Of a DNA stretch of 64,000 bases, positions 10,250 through 23,513 are shown one piece after another; within the stretch, counting starts at the first letter, position 1, and each line of letters begins with the position of its first letter. A program made the position numbers and the translations under genes. The DNA is from Lentinula raphanica (Eukaryota; Basidiomycota; Agaricomycetes; Agaricales; Omphalotaceae), in contig JANVFP010000010.1 of the NCBI GenBank assembly GCA_027919835.1, positions 1,116,001 to 1,180,000 on the forward strand, given 5' to 3'. The notes below the pieces were generated by a model. That model was not told the origin of the DNA. It worked only from the letters and a program-made list of their open reading frames with translations, and did not search any database.

Positions 10250-11585
10250 TGAGAGATCGAATAAGGCGCGAACATGCCAGGGATGTTTAATATAAACGCT
10301 CAGAGACGGCAAAATTCGGTGTTGCCACAGATTGGATCGCAGGAGCTCATCCTCGCATGATGACATTCAAGAGTTGAGGCAGTGGAGAGCAACATACTTA
10401 CCTAGTGCAACGGCGGTGATTGTAGATTTTCTGGATACTGCCAGTGATATCAAATGATACCAATCCATCTCAGCCAGTTCGAAAACGCTGGTCCAAAATC
10501 CTATGTTTGGCCTTTAAGGAGTAATGATCTGATATCTCGTCTGTCGTTCGCTTCTCTTCTGAGCAAAAGACGCTCATGCGTGAGGCCGAATCCAGTTCGA
10601 TACTGTTCGATCAGCAGTGAGCAGGTAACTCACGGCAGCAGTGCGATGGACACATCGTAGTACGGTACTGCCATGATTTATCCTGGAGCCCTTTCAACGT
10701 TGCTTCCAACGACGAGCCTCAAGCTTGACCAAGGCTGACAGGCAGAACAAGTTAAAATGAAGTGCCACACAGTTCATATGCGAACGAAAACCACCATACC
10801 ATATTATTACCCGACACACAAACTCACAACCTCTCAAGATCTCACAACTCGAAAGATGCGACGGGACAGGATGATAACCTATGATAACTCGAGTTGAACC
10901 TGATCATCATCCTTGATTATCACAGAAAGGTTCGTGCCTGTTCGTGTGTAGACTCCTGTCACCTGTGGAACCTCATACAATGAGTTGAAACAAGCTCAGG
11001 ACAGCCATTTTTAGGACGTTGATGATACGAGATGCAAAAGGACGATACGCACCTCCAGTTTCGTCCAGTTTCGTCTCTGTCTATCTCCAAGGGTTTCTGG
11101 AACTGCCAAGAACTGCAATCGATCCGTATCTGGTATGATAGACACCTGCAGCGGCCTGCAGCCCTACCACATTGAACCCATATATCAATTAAAATCGCAC
11201 CCAATAGTACTATCTCGAGTATGAGGCAAAATTAGCTTTCCCCGTGAAAACACGCTGTACATTGCACAAACATGAAACATAGAGAGTCAACAATCAGCGC
11301 ACGTCTGAGAGAGTCTTCAGAACGCACCGTGAGAGACCGACATGTAGCTCCGGGGTTGGTAAGAATATCCTGTTCAATGAGCCCAGTGACCAGTGGCAGA
11401 CCACCACCTACTACCACCCGTCGGAAAGGCTAGTACTACATACCAGGTCGAGGTTGTAGCGAACCTCATCCTCACAGGAAGGTGCAACTGAGTCAAACGA
11501 CGATCAATGCTTGTGTCTATGTATAAACAAAAAAAATCGCCCTCCTAGATCCTACGTCTATAATCGATATCATGATATATCTGAG
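10250..11585. other. Intergenic, no gene seen
   Basis: About 1.3 kb without a convincing gene. The longest frames (81 aa at 10959-11204 minus; 61 aa at 11232-11417 minus) have no recognisable motif and are not linked by plausible splice sites. The first part up to about 10250 is the promoter region of the 10160 gene. Confidence 0.4.
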
Positions 11586-11589
11586 CGCT

Positions 11590-13036
11590 TCAACTATGGA
11601 CCAAGCTCGATGGAGGGGGCAATACTGGCTCCCCGGTTGCGGTCACATATGCCGATGAAAGTCCCCCATCAACAGTGAAATCGGTTCCCTAGTACATGTG
11701 GTTAGGATTCACCGTCACGGTACAGATATCAAGGGAACTCTAAGACCTACCGTCATGTAACTGCTATCATCACTTGCCACTGATGAGAGCCAGTTAGTGA
11801 TCAGAAATTCTTTGAATATTTAGGGAACTCACAAAACAGGGCTGCTTTGGCTTGCTCAATGGCTTCCCCAAATCTCCCCATCGGAATATGCACCATCCGA
11901 CGTTGCCTCTTCTCCTCTGTGTTCAGGAAGTCCATCAGCAACGCTTGAAGGCCAAGTCAGTCAACTAGATCCCAACAATGGACAAGACGTATAACTGACG
12001 AGTTTTGAGTGGACCACTGTAAAATGTTGCGTTAGGGCTAGATGTTATCGAGAAGGTGGGTTATCTTCGACTTACGGGCAAAGGGAATTCAAACGTATGC
12101 CTTCTCTCGCATGAACCATAGCCAGTTCGCGCGTCATAGCGAGCACGGCACCCTGCATAGTAGACTCTCAGTATGAACCTTATCGCGGAATTTGAAAGGA
12201 AATATACCTTGGATGCGGTATCTGTTCATCAAAAGAGCTGAGAGTGAGTGATTAGTATCAACATGGATCGAGCACGAACAAGCTAGCTGTGGAGTCGCAG
12301 CACCCATCAACGCGACAAAGCTTGCGGTGTTGATGATGCTTCCACCGGTGTGTAAACCCTTCGAGGCATCGGTTGGGTTCTGTCTCATGGCTAAGATTGC
12401 GTATTTACATCCCCACCAGACGCCCTTGAGATTGATCTGCATTGTAAGGTCCCAGATACGTTCCTCGGTATTGAGTGCATTGTCGTCCTCGGATGCATTA
12501 TACCTGAGTGACGGATGTAAGTTCCGAGATTGCGTGACGTTGGGTAGAACGAGGTCTAGTCTTCCTTCACCTGCGTTGTTGAACTAGATCGGATAACGCC
12601 TATAAATCACTGCAAGAAAGATACATGGATGACAAACGCACCATGACATCTAACCTCCCAAATTCCTTCACAGTGGCATCCACAGCATCCTTGATATCTT
12701 GTTCCTTGCTCACATCGCATTTGATCGCGATAGCTTTGACTTTGGGATATCTCTGTGCGATGATCTCCGCTCCTTTCTTTGCTCCATCGATGTTGATATC
12801 ACAGAGAATGATGTGAGCACCTTCCTGGGCGAAGAGGACAGATGATTCTAGGCCGATTCCTCTGGATTCAACAATAAAAGTATGCGATGAGAAATGTTGA
12901 AAGACCGAAAAGGTCAGATCACATACGAGCCTGCGCCAGTGATGAGTGCTACCTGTGGAATCAGGATAGTCAGCAATAGTAATTCGATAACGGTGAGCAG
13001 GTAGAAATTGACTCTGTCTTGAAGGCGTCCAGGCAT
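11590..13036 (-). CDS. Short-chain dehydrogenase/reductase (frame problem at ~12490)
   Basis: About nine short exons can be traced from ATG at 13036 (MPGRLQDR, then VALITGAGSRGIGLE) to a stop at 11590. The classical SDR elements are present: TGxxxGxG nucleotide motif, the CD of FAQEGAHIILCDIN, NNAG, the catalytic Ser region (GSIINTASFVALMG), YTASK with the catalytic Tyr and Lys (restored by an intron with branch site TACTAAT), and CPGPLKTPLL, TDFTVDGG near the end. About 270-290 residues, cytosolic, NAD(P)-dependent; substrate unknown. After NNAG, splicing the 67-nt GT-AG intron gives IMHP but then shifts frame relative to EDDNALNTEER; leaving it unspliced keeps the frame open but adds about 22 odd residues. 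A single missing base near 12485-12492 explains this. Confidence 0.75.
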
Positions 13037-13197
13037 GATGGTGGTATCGAAGTAAGATAGCGCAAACGTCGGAACAGGCCCGCGCATCCGCGGGCTTTCG
13101 ATCTTATATTCTTGAAAGCTCCGAGGAAATTTTCATCTATGAATTTTCAGCTTTGTACAATTTTTTTCTATCATGTATCACTGTCATTAAAGTGTGC

Positions 13198-14982
13198 TTA
13201 ATCTGGTCCTTCCTCCAACATATCGAGAAAATCTAACGCTGCCTGAGGGAATGGATACGACGAAACGTCCGTCTGCCATGACTGTACTTCAGGCTGACTC
13301 GAAGGAAGCCTGTCAAATGCACCATCGCCTTCGTCTGTATGAGTGACGATTCCAGAATGGGGAAGTTGTTGTGCTTGTAGCATCCACTGATCATCTCCTG
13401 AATCGGATTCCGTCACAGAAGACGCTTGGGAAGGCTTTGGAGGAAGGACGGTTGCCTCATCATGATGTTGATGGGCATTGACGGCATGGGCACTCGCGTC
13501 GTGCACCACATTGTGTAGTTCTTGGCTATCGAACAGACTCTGGATATCTTCCTCATCGATAGGCACTATTACCTGATCCGAGTCTGTATGTTGCTGGGCC
13601 TCAGGCTTGGAGAAGTTGTCTTTAGTAATTTCGAAAGAGATATCCTCACTGGAATGTATATGAATATGCGCAAATCAATTGAGAACCAGTCACGTACGCT
13701 CTCACAGTGGTATTCGCGATATCTCCTTCTAATTCTCCAGACTGGTCTGACAGCCCCAAATCCGAGCTGAGTTGACTGTAAAATATGCAATGCACATCAG
13801 TTCCGAAGGGAATACAGAGAACTGGAAGCGCCTTAGAACGTACGGATTTCGTATATGCTCCGACTGGAATTGCGATACCAATCCCGACAAACTCTCAGTT
13901 GCGGCTACCATTCGTTTTCCTTCCTCAATTTCGCGTAACACACGTTTTCTACGCGGAGAGACCACCGCGAGGAAAATCCCTTCTATATCCTGAGACTGGG
14001 AACAAGGAACTATCGAGTCATCGGAAGGAAGCTGTTCTACATCGTGCCTTCCGTATGCAGAAAGATCGACCTCTACTTCCTGAGTCTGTGAGGTCGGAAC
14101 TTCGGTTATGTCTTTGGTGATAGCTCCAATCAGTGCATCTTCGTTCTTGGTCGTAAAATCGATCTCCACTTCTTGGCTTTGTGAGGTTGGGACCTGGAAC
14201 GGATCACTGAGTTCATCGACCGTCTCTCGAGGGAGTCCTGATGACACGCCTGTCTTATGAGAAAAGAGATCGATGTCGACATCTTGACTTTGAGAGCTTG
14301 GGATCTGTGATAGACCAGGCAGCTCGCTCGAAGCGGCCTTGAGTTGCCGTATCGAAGGAGATCCAGGAGTCTCGGGTACGACTTCTAGGTAGCCTTTGGT
14401 AGGGCGTGTCGGGGTCGTAGGATTAATGGTCAGAGTAGAAGCCTGTCGAGCAAGAGATTGTGAAGGTGTAGCTGACAAGGCTTGCGAATTAAGTACACGG
14501 AGGGAGTTCAATCGGATCGAGCTGTACGGTGTAGGAGGAAGAATGCTGGATGCGGCAGTCAATCGTATCATGTTCGAATTGATTGGTTTGGGAGTCGGAA
14601 GGAGGAAAGGATTCGTTTCTGTATTTGATTCCAGCTCGCCAGCGCTGGAAGGTCCAACCGTGAGGTCTATTATTTCGTTAGGGCCGCCATGGATGCGAGA
14701 ACTAGAAGGCTTGGCCAATGACTTTGGAGTGGCATATGCACGCTGAGGAGGTGTTGCTCGGCCAACCGTGCCTGCACTAGAAGACGATGCAGAAGCAGCA
14801 TTGAAACTGTCTTTATTCAAGGACCTGGTCCTTTCGGAAAGCTGATGTCGAGTAGTAGGAGCAGAGTCTACTTTAGGCTTCTTCGAGGACCCCGCCGGCC
14901 GCTCTGTGGCATTTTGCTTCCGTTTAGTCGGAACATTCTCCTTCCTCGGTTTTCGTTGAAAATACGAGGTTATTGAAGCCAT
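13198..14982 (-). CDS. SQ/TQ-rich protein with PIP-box-like N-terminus
   Basis: Three exons (14982-13844, 13775-13698, 13648-13198) give 555 residues. The N-terminus MASITSYFQRKPRKE resembles the hydrophobic core of a PCNA-interacting peptide (ITxYF followed by basic residues) but lacks the usual Gln. A basic patch with KRK and KKPK follows. Residues ~215-345 contain four spaced copies of a P-S/T-SQSQ-D/E-V/I motif (PSSQSQDVDID, PTSQSQEVEID, PTSQTQEVEVD, PCSQSQDIE); with others there are about a dozen SQ/TQ dipeptides, qualifying as an SQ/TQ cluster, typical ATM/ATR substrates. The rest looks disordered and acidic at the end. It is divergent from dUTPase with a 187-bp gap. I do not recognise an orthologue; a role in replication or damage response is inference. 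Confidence 0.6.
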
Positions 14983-15169
14983 TGGTGCAGCATTAACATA
15001 GCTGCCTTGGCTATGACTGTACGGTGTGAAGCAGGATGAGTCGACGGTTAAAGCTTAGGGAAGCAACGTGATCGCGACAAAGATTCGGAGTTCCAATCGG
15101 AGTTGACACGCTTTCCAAATAAACGAAGCGCGTCGCTCAAACTTTGTCCTTTACAACACAACACCATTC

Positions 15170-15889
15170 ATGTGCTCTTCCGACGCTCAACAAAACAAGA
15201 AACGCAGAATGTCTACCGAACTCGAAACGCCAGTGGCACCCATTTCTCAGCTTCTCATCAAACGTCACTCAGAAAAAGCTAAAATTCCGTCGAGAGGGTC
15301 TGCTCTTTCCGCTGGCTATGATCTGTATAGGTACGGAATGCTGATTCCATGCAGCCGCCTCGTACTGACTTGACGATGAAGTGCTGAAAAGAAAACCATT
15401 CCAGCTCACGGAAAAGCATTGGTTGACACGCAAATCTCCATCGCTGTTCCTGCAGGTCATTATGGACGCGTCGCTCCACGAAGTGGGCTAGGTGAGTGTT
15501 GCTTGAATTGAACTGATCTGCTCTTATACGCGTCCTAGCTTCCAAGTTCATGATTGACACCGGAGCCGGAGTGATAGATGCAGATTATCGTGGTATCGTT
15601 TTCGTTCTCCTCTTCAACTTGTCAGACAAAGACTTTGAGGGTGAGTCGTCCAGCTACATGATACATAGGCTTGTTTGAGAATGCCCCATCATCAGTTGAG
15701 GAAGGCGACCGGATAGCGCAACTGATCATTGAAAAAATCCATACGCCAGAGATATTAGAAGTTCAGGTGTGTGATGTTCCAACTCAGCTTGGTACACGAC
15801 CTGACTCATGTTTTGATATTTAGGACCTCGATGAGACTCTTCGTGGCGCTGGAGGATTTGGATCAACTGGTGGTCATGGCGCTCTATGA
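15170..15889 (+). CDS. DUT1: dUTP diphosphatase (dUTPase)
   Basis: Five exons (15170-15330, 15382-15491, 15539-15640, 15696-15766, 15824-15889) encode 169 residues. All five trimeric dUTPase motifs are visible: [11 protein letters not shown] (I), APRSGL (II), [11 protein letters not shown] (III, with the catalytic Asp), [10 protein letters not shown] (IV) and the Gly-rich [13 protein letters not shown] (V). It hydrolyses dUTP to dUMP, supplying dTMP synthesis and keeping uracil out of DNA. Start chosen at 15170; an in-frame ATG at 15209 would give a shorter form, and the extra KKRR could be a nuclear signal. A GCGCGTCGC sequence about 40 bp upstream is close to an MCB-type cell-cycle element but not exact. 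Confidence 0.95.
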
Positions 15890-16172
15890 AAAGCCTATTT
15901 TAGTTGTATTTTTGGTGCTTGCCTTGCGAAATGTACTATTTGATCTAAACAAATACTCATCGTTGTGACATGATAACGCTCATGTTCGTCATCTTCACTA
16001 AGTATCAGTGCAGTAGCCAATGTCAAATCAACTGCGGTGAGCTGCAGGCCTGACTGCAGCTTCCAGCCGCCCAACAGCCGCCTAAAGCGGTAGCAGGCGC
16101 TTACCCATGCTTTATGTAATTGATGTGGTTCTTGTCAGTCGTCGCATAACTCTTTTTCCTGCTTTCACCCCA

Positions 16173-19100
16173 ATGGACGTTGTGAGCACCGTACGTGCTT
16201 ACATTGATGTATGGAGGTCTGGTGGAGAGGATGAGTGGTGCGTGTCAAACGTTTCATTAGAGGGCGAAAAACTCATGGTGCCACAGTCGCAACATGCTCA
16301 TTGCGCCTCATTGTAATCCTGCCGACGCAGAATGCCACAACGTCCTCGAGACCACATACAGCACTTTAATTTCGTCTACCCTCAATACATGGGCTCCCAA
16401 GCAGGCTCTATCTGCTGACGCCCTCGTCACGTTCATACGTTCGGTACTGGACAATTTGCCTTCTACTTCATCTTCTGCCACAACGTCAAATGCTGCCATC
16501 TTCGGAGAACATCTCATTGACTTGATATGGGCTATGGACGTGGAGCTGGATGAATTCTTAGCAGATGCCAAAGCGACTGTTGCTAACTATGAGAGACTGA
16601 ACTCAGACAAGACATCGGCTGTTATTGGGAGAGCCCACAAAGTTCAACAGAATGCCGAGACGGATAAAGCTACCATGGTCACAATTGCAAAAAGGCTTCT
16701 TGTATGTTTTTTTGGAATAGTTTGTGTTAAGCTCTGATAGTCCATGTTTCCAGGATTTTGGTATCATAAATCCAAACATATGCCGCGAACGATTGGACAC
16801 CGCAATTTTGGAAGGCGTTGGTCTTATGAACAAGCTCAATGTTGATAAGAAAGAGATTAGGACGCGAACTGGTCTATTGTGCGTTCGAATGTTGACTCCT
16901 TTCCTCGACTTGTCATTTCTGAGTCTTGTTTTTTTCTGTCCAGTTACAAACAAAACAAGTTCAACCTTCTCCGAGAACAGTCTGAAGGTTACAGTAAACT
17001 AACTGTCGAACTCACAAGCGCGCTCGGGATTGGTCATTTGCCGTCAACTGGACGGCCACCGGAATCGTACGACTCCATATCCAATCGTGCGCGTGCTTGC
17101 TGGGAGAAAATCATCAGTCTGATCGGGTTTTTCGACCTGGACCCAAACAAGGCATTGGACATTATACTCGACGTCATGTCTGTGAATCTCGCCTCCCACT
17201 ATACTTTCTTTCTGGCGTTACTATCGTTCTCACCTTGGGCGCGCTCATCCCCCGTGCGACACGACGAACTGCCTATACCCCCGAATCCATTACTAGGGAG
17301 ATTCAAAGGACAGACCCTTGACGAGATTCTCGATCTGGTGAACCCGAGGCCTCTCCCCTCAGAAGACGCGGTCGGTGGTTCTCGTGTTCTGGCACAAATT
17401 CTGGGATTCAAGTTGAACTACTATCAATCGATCGACGCCCCCGAAACACCGAAATCCCTTTATCTTACATCGGCCATTCTCATCCGCGAAGGTTTCGTTG
17501 CTTTAGAAGACTTATATCCTCACGTGCGTCTTCTCTTCTGCTCAATTCGTCATATCGAAAACTCACGGTATGAATGCAGCTGTCTCCCGTTGAGTCGGAA
17601 ATGGAGGAAGTCCGCACCGCGTACTTGAAGAACGTTGATTTGCGGATATCATCAGCCAAAATGAGCCAGCTCGCTATGGCGATGCCTCTAGAATCAAGCA
17701 CTACTTCGGCTTTCTCGTCGATCAAGCCAAAGGTAGCTCCCACAACTGAGACGAAGAAAGCGGTCGAACCTACAAAAGCCCAAAATCAGAAGACTGGTCT
17801 CCTACTAGCTCTTCTCTCCATAGGAGCCATGAAACCCTCCATTGCTATTCTTTCAAGGTTCCCATGGCTTGTAGATGCTCAGCCAGAGATAGCGGACCTT
17901 ATGATCCGCATCATGAAATTCTCTGTGTCTCAACTTTATGATTCACTCATCGACACCAAGGAGCGCAATCCCGACTTCACGCAGGCTCGCGCACGATATA
18001 GCGGGACAGGCTTATCCCCGCCCCCTAGTCGCAAGCCTGTACTCACGCTTATGGCTCCTACTCCCCCCAGTACAAGTACAGTGGACTTTGTATTCTTCTT
18101 CCCGGATTGGAATGAACAGGTACCTATTTGTAACACTTTAGACGATCTAGTAGACGTCGTCGAGCCGCTTTTGCGGTTTATCGGGTTACATATATCTCGC
18201 GATCCGTTGTTTCTCACCAAGTTTGTGAAGCTTGGCCGTCAGCAACTACTTACAACCGTGAGGCTGTCCGTCGTCTTCATATTGAATATAATGTTAATTT
18301 ATCTATTGTCTTCTCTTCTGCAGGTTCCGACTGATTCATTAACCAAAAAAACCATCGGTGAACCTGATCCCAATAATCCTATTCGACAGTTCTGGTATCG
18401 AATGACCCGCCAATACCTGCTCCCGGCTATCTCATTGATTCGCGGGAATGCGGTTTGCACTGTAGAGGTATGGAACGTAGTCCGGCTGTTTGATACCAAC
18501 ACCCGCTGGAAACTTTACGGGGAGTGGAGGTCGGAGACATACAAAAGTCATCCAGAACTCCGTATCCGTCGTGTGCAGGCAGAGAGAGAGTCGAAAGGTA
18601 TCCTTCGACGTCTTTCCCTCAAAACGATCGAGTCGCTTGCAGGTCCCGTTGCGAAGTTGGCACACTCCAATCCTTGCATCATATTCACGAATGCCGTCAA
18701 CCAAATTATGGCCTACGATAACCTCGCCTCTGTGGTCATCCAGGTCTTGCGCTCTCTCACCAACATGGGATTCGATGTGCTGACATTCGTCATCTTGGAT
18801 GCACTCGCCAACCCCAACAAAGAGCGAGTAAAAGAAGATGGTGTCAACACTTCAGATTGGTTACAAAGTGAGCCCTAAAATTTTCTTCCGTTTTCACCTC
18901 TTTGACTGTTTTCAAAGGCCTTGCTTCTTTCACTGGCATGCTATTCCGCAGATACAATGCAAGCATGGGTCCAATCTTGTCATATATTGTCCATCAGCTT
19001 CAAAACGGTCAAACAACAGAAATAGTTGTTCTCCGAGAGCTCATATGGAAGATGGCCGATATAGAGCCTTTGCCTAGCTTGTCTGATTCACAAATCCAGG

Positions 19101-22100
19101 CGATGGCAGGTGGACCCGCTCTTCGCATCGAAGCGATCGCCTCCTCCACCCGAGGAGCTCGAATGGATCCCTCCGAAGGCTCCAGGGCATCCATACAAAG
19201 ACTTGGTCAAGGTCTAATTGACACGTCCTTGGCGCTGCCTTTACTTATACAAGTGGCACAGCAACGACAATCTTCCGTTTTTCTAGCGAAGGATGCACAC
19301 ATCAAGTCGTTAGCAGGCTTATATGACACAGTGAGTGGGATATGATCCAGTTGCTGTTGCTTTTGAGTGACTCACATTCAATTCAGACACACGGTGTCTT
19401 GCTGCAATACCTGGAGCTTCTTACTACACCACTTGTCCTGTCTCCGCAAGACTATGCTACTAAAGTGCTTCCTCCCCTCCGCGATCTGTGTGAGAAATAT
19501 GGCATCTGTGCGCCAATGTGCATGCAAATCATACGTCCAGTGCTTCATGCCCAGCTTTTGGTTAGCAGTCATATCTCGTTATCCGTATCGTTACTAATCA
19601 ATGCTTTCCAGGAGTCGGCCTTGAAGATGCAAGAGCAACAACGACTTGCCAATGAAGAGGCTGAAAAGCGTCTGAAGGCAGCTCTAACGGCCAAACGGGA
19701 ACCATCCATAACACAATCTCGAATAGCATCGCCCATTCCCAACTCGACCAAGGAACATCCTTCCGAAACTAAAACTGCGTCAGATGCTCTTCCCACATCC
19801 GAGGACGTTTCAATGGAGGTCGACACCAGTTCTACCGTTCCAGCGGCACCGGAAGTACGTGTCTTCTTCTGCTCTCCCTCTGGCCCCGAATACTAATAAT
19901 CATGTTAAGAGCCCCTGGCTTCCTCAGTTAGAGTGTCTCTTCGACGACGTGCAGAAAATGCTACCGAAGTCTGCCTATGATGTTTTAGGGTAAGCTCGAG
20001 TGCCTCTTCGAGAACGCAATCCAATCTGACATCCCTTCTAGGCCAGGTTTCTATGTCACGTTCTGGCAACTCTCTACATATGATCTCTCGCCTCCTGCAT
20101 CAAGATATGACGAGGAGACGGCTGCTCTGCGCAGTCTTAGTCGCCAGGAGGACAGCAAATATTCCGCTTGTGACAAATCCTCGGATCGTTCCCGAAGATT
20201 ATTGGCTTCCTCGCATAGAAACAGACGGGATAGGTTCAATAACTTTGCCTCAACCTTGGTTGAAGAATTCAAAGAGCAAACTATATCACGCGCTTTCACC
20301 GTGAAACGACTGGCGCGCGAAAAGGCACATTGGTTCACTACTGGTATACCTACCATTGTTCTCATACATACATCACTGATACTCATCATTCTTCTCAGTG
20401 ACCGGTGCAACACAGAAGCAATTTCAGGCTCATTTGCTTCTAGACACGTTCATTGAACACTGCATCCATCCGCGCAGTCTACTTTCTCCTATGGATGCCG
20501 ATTTCTGTGCCCAATTCATCAAGGTTCTGCATACCCAAGCAACCCCAGGATTTCATACACTTGCATGTTACGACAAGGTATTTTACCATGCTTTTGAAGA
20601 TTGCCAAACGCTTGACGTTGCATCCGCTAGATCCTTGGTGACCAGATCAAGGTTATATTGTTCTCATGCAGCGAATATGAGGCCCGTAATTACGGTGAGT
20701 GAAACCCTTGTTGCTAAAAAGTTCATTCCCTCATCTTCTTGTAGGTCGTTTTCTCCTAGGCGTGCTTTCGGACCTTCACAAGTGGCATTCTGAAGAGCAG
20801 ACATACAACCAAGACAATCGATCGAAGGTTGGGGGCAAGACAGTTCTGCATACGGGCTTCCAGAGTCAATATCGCTATCCTATGCCTAGTGAGAATGCTC
20901 TCAAATGGAGCGTGTTCCAGAAGATTGTTCGAAAGTGGCATAAAAAGATCTCACTGGTAATCATTCTATGTTTCTCAACTTCATTGGCCATCTAATTCAA
21001 TGATCCACAGGCATTCATAGAATGTATCCAAACCGGAGAGTTCATGCATGTCTACAATGCTATCATCGTGCTCAAGGAGATCTTACCCTTCTTCCCGCTC
21101 TCTTCTGTTTCGCAAGAAACTGGGCCTCAACTTGATAAGGTTATAGATCAATTCTTGGAGAAGGAAGAACGAGGTGATCTCAAGATTCTAGGACGAGCGT
21201 AAGTGTCGTGATACCGTCCGCATCGTTTAGCCCTCTCACTTTCTATAGATATTCCGCGAGCTTGAAGAAACGCGAACAACTTTGGATGCCATCGAAGGTT
21301 GTTAGCAAGGTATGTGTCCGGCTTTACACTTAAGCTCGGCTTCTCAACGCTTTTTCTAGCCCTCTGCGATCGCCTCTCCCAGACCTACTGGGCCAAGCAT
21401 TGATAGACCTCGTTCAACTGCTCCACCTATTGGGCCGAGTGCTCAAACTACCCCCAGCAATGATATCAAACGGCCTCCTCTATCCAATTTGTCCATTCCA
21501 ACACCTTCCGCACCTCGCGCACAGCTGGCGAATGGTCCTGGGTCAGCAATCGAAAGGTTCGTCCTTGCATCAATTTCTCTCCTCCACTTTCTGATACTGT
21601 AATAGTCTTCGCCCTCCGGTGGTGAAAAGAGTCAGGCCCGACACCTCCAATCCTGCATCTCCTGCACCTCCCACGGACAAACACACCGTTGAACCTGCCG
21701 CCGTCTCGGAAAAGAAGGACGAGCCGAAGGAAAGCACCGCGTTACGTGTCGAACAAAAAGATAAAGGTCTCTTGAGAGACGTACTCCAGCCACCACCTCG
21801 AACAGAACGGCTCGCTGAAGAGCCAACCCCTCAAGCGCTCCCTGCCATGCCTCCTCCATCTGAACCTAGTCAAAAGCCTTCCGCGCAAGAACTGCGGGTG
21901 ACCGCCGCTCAAAGTCGTGCAGACAAAAACGAAGACAAAAGCGGACGATCACCGCGTGGTGCCAATGAGTCTGCTGCTCCTTCACCTCGGCATCGTTCGG
22001 TCTCACCAGCGACTCGTCCCGGCACACGTGAACACAGTACAGAGAGTCGGACTAGTACTGGTCGATCTCGGTCTGAACGGGAAAAAACGGAGTCATCTGC

Positions 22101-23308
22101 TGATAAACGGGAACGCGACCATGGTCCTACTCGACGCGACAGTCTGACACATAACAGAAGTGATCGTAGTGGTAGGGATCGCACGACCGCTGGGGACAGT
22201 GACCGTGATCGTGAATCACGTCGGGACCGCCACGGTGATAAAGAGAGAGACAGAGGAGATCGCGACCGTGACAGGGAAAAGGATCGAGACCGACATGGAG
22301 ACCGGCATCGGAGAGACGGAAAGGATCATGCTCGTGACGCTAGGAAGGATCGGGATGGCCGCACTTCTGAAAGTAGCACTCTTGCTCCGACCACAGACAG
22401 CCGTACATCTCGACCTGAACTCAGGCATAGGAACTCTGATGATGGACTTGGAAAGCGCAGAAGAGGTGCCGAGGAAGATGTGAGCTTCATAATTCCACTT
22501 TCATACAGTCACGCTAATGGTCGTATTCTCAGCCCGATCGTGGTTCCAAGCGAGCCTCGCGTAAAGACGCTCACCGTGAAGAGCGTTCCAGGCGCCCGGG
22601 CGACAAGAACGATCGTGACAAAATTGACCGTGTTCGCGACTCAGATCGGCGCAGACGAGACGGGGAGAACTCGGATAACCGTTCTGATGCTATAGACAAG
22701 GTCTGTGCCAGTTCATCCTCATCCCCTCCTGTGTTATTGACTTAGTCTCTTATAGGCTGATAGTAAACGTCCACCTGAAGGTCCTCAGAGTGACACAAAA
22801 CGTAACGAACGTCTCGACGGACCCTTGCGAAATACTTCGAAACTCCCTCCCAACGCGCCTTCTGCTCCTAGAGCCATGTCTTCATCCGAAGTAAGGAGTA
22901 ACGCCAAGAACGACCTCAACTCAAGCCGTCGAGATAGTACTTCGACGGGACCCAATGTTGCCCCCACTGAAAGTGGCAGCCTACGTTCAAGGATCAGTGA
23001 TAACAAGGAAACCAGTTCCCGGTCGTCGTCCTACCATGGTCAATCTCGGAAAGACGAAAGGGATTCCAGAAAAAGACCGTTTAATGGTATGCATGTGTAC
23101 TCTACTCACATTTTCGCTCGAAACTCAAGTATATTTCGTAGATCGCGAGAAAGACGCGCCTGACATGTCTAGCCAGGCGCTCGAGCAATCCACAAGTAAG
23201 CGGCCCAGACTGAATCGCACTCGTTATATCGGCGAATCTGCCAATATGGCAAAGAAGACACTGCCTATCAGCCCTCAAGCTGGAGATCGACTAGGGAAAA
23301 AGGATTGA
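16173..23308 (+). CDS. THO2: THO complex subunit 2
   Basis: A very large gene (about 20 exons, roughly 1900 residues). The start at 16173 (MDVVSTVRAYIDVW) splices through a donor at 16238 and acceptor at 16286 to MLIAPHCNPADAE. Family landmarks include LDFGIINPNICRERL, YKQNKFNLLREQSEGYSKL, LIGFFDLDPNKALDIILDV, FWYRMTRQYL, YGEWR (near 18515), YDNLASVVIQVLRSLTNMGFD, LASFTGMLFR and FFDDVQKMLP-type blocks, and FQKIVRKWHKKI with AFIECIQTGEFMHVYNAIIVLKE near 21000. THO2 is the scaffold of the nuclear THO complex, coupling transcription to mRNP assembly and export. The last ~450 residues are disordered, with a dense RD/RS-like segment at about 22050-22370 (RDRDREKDRDRHGDRHRR). The gene ends about 205 bp from the convergent GTP cyclohydrolase gene. 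Confidence 0.9.
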
Positions 23309-23513
23309 GAACCCTGTAGCATAGTTCAACGAGCGGCTTTGTATTTTGTTCTACATTATTCCAAAAAAAGTGTATTATCCTTCCACACACCACTAGTATA
23401 CATTACATATGTTGAGATAAATTACCATGAAGATCCATGAGTGTTAGCGTTATCCGTTTCGAGTTGAATCGTATGAGTCTAGTGGTCTATCTCGTCACTG
23501 CTCTCTCAATGCA

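Noticed and set aside
10959..11417. Two minus-strand frames (81 and 61 aa) as a gene
   Set aside because: No motif, no consistent splice sites, no similarity I can name.
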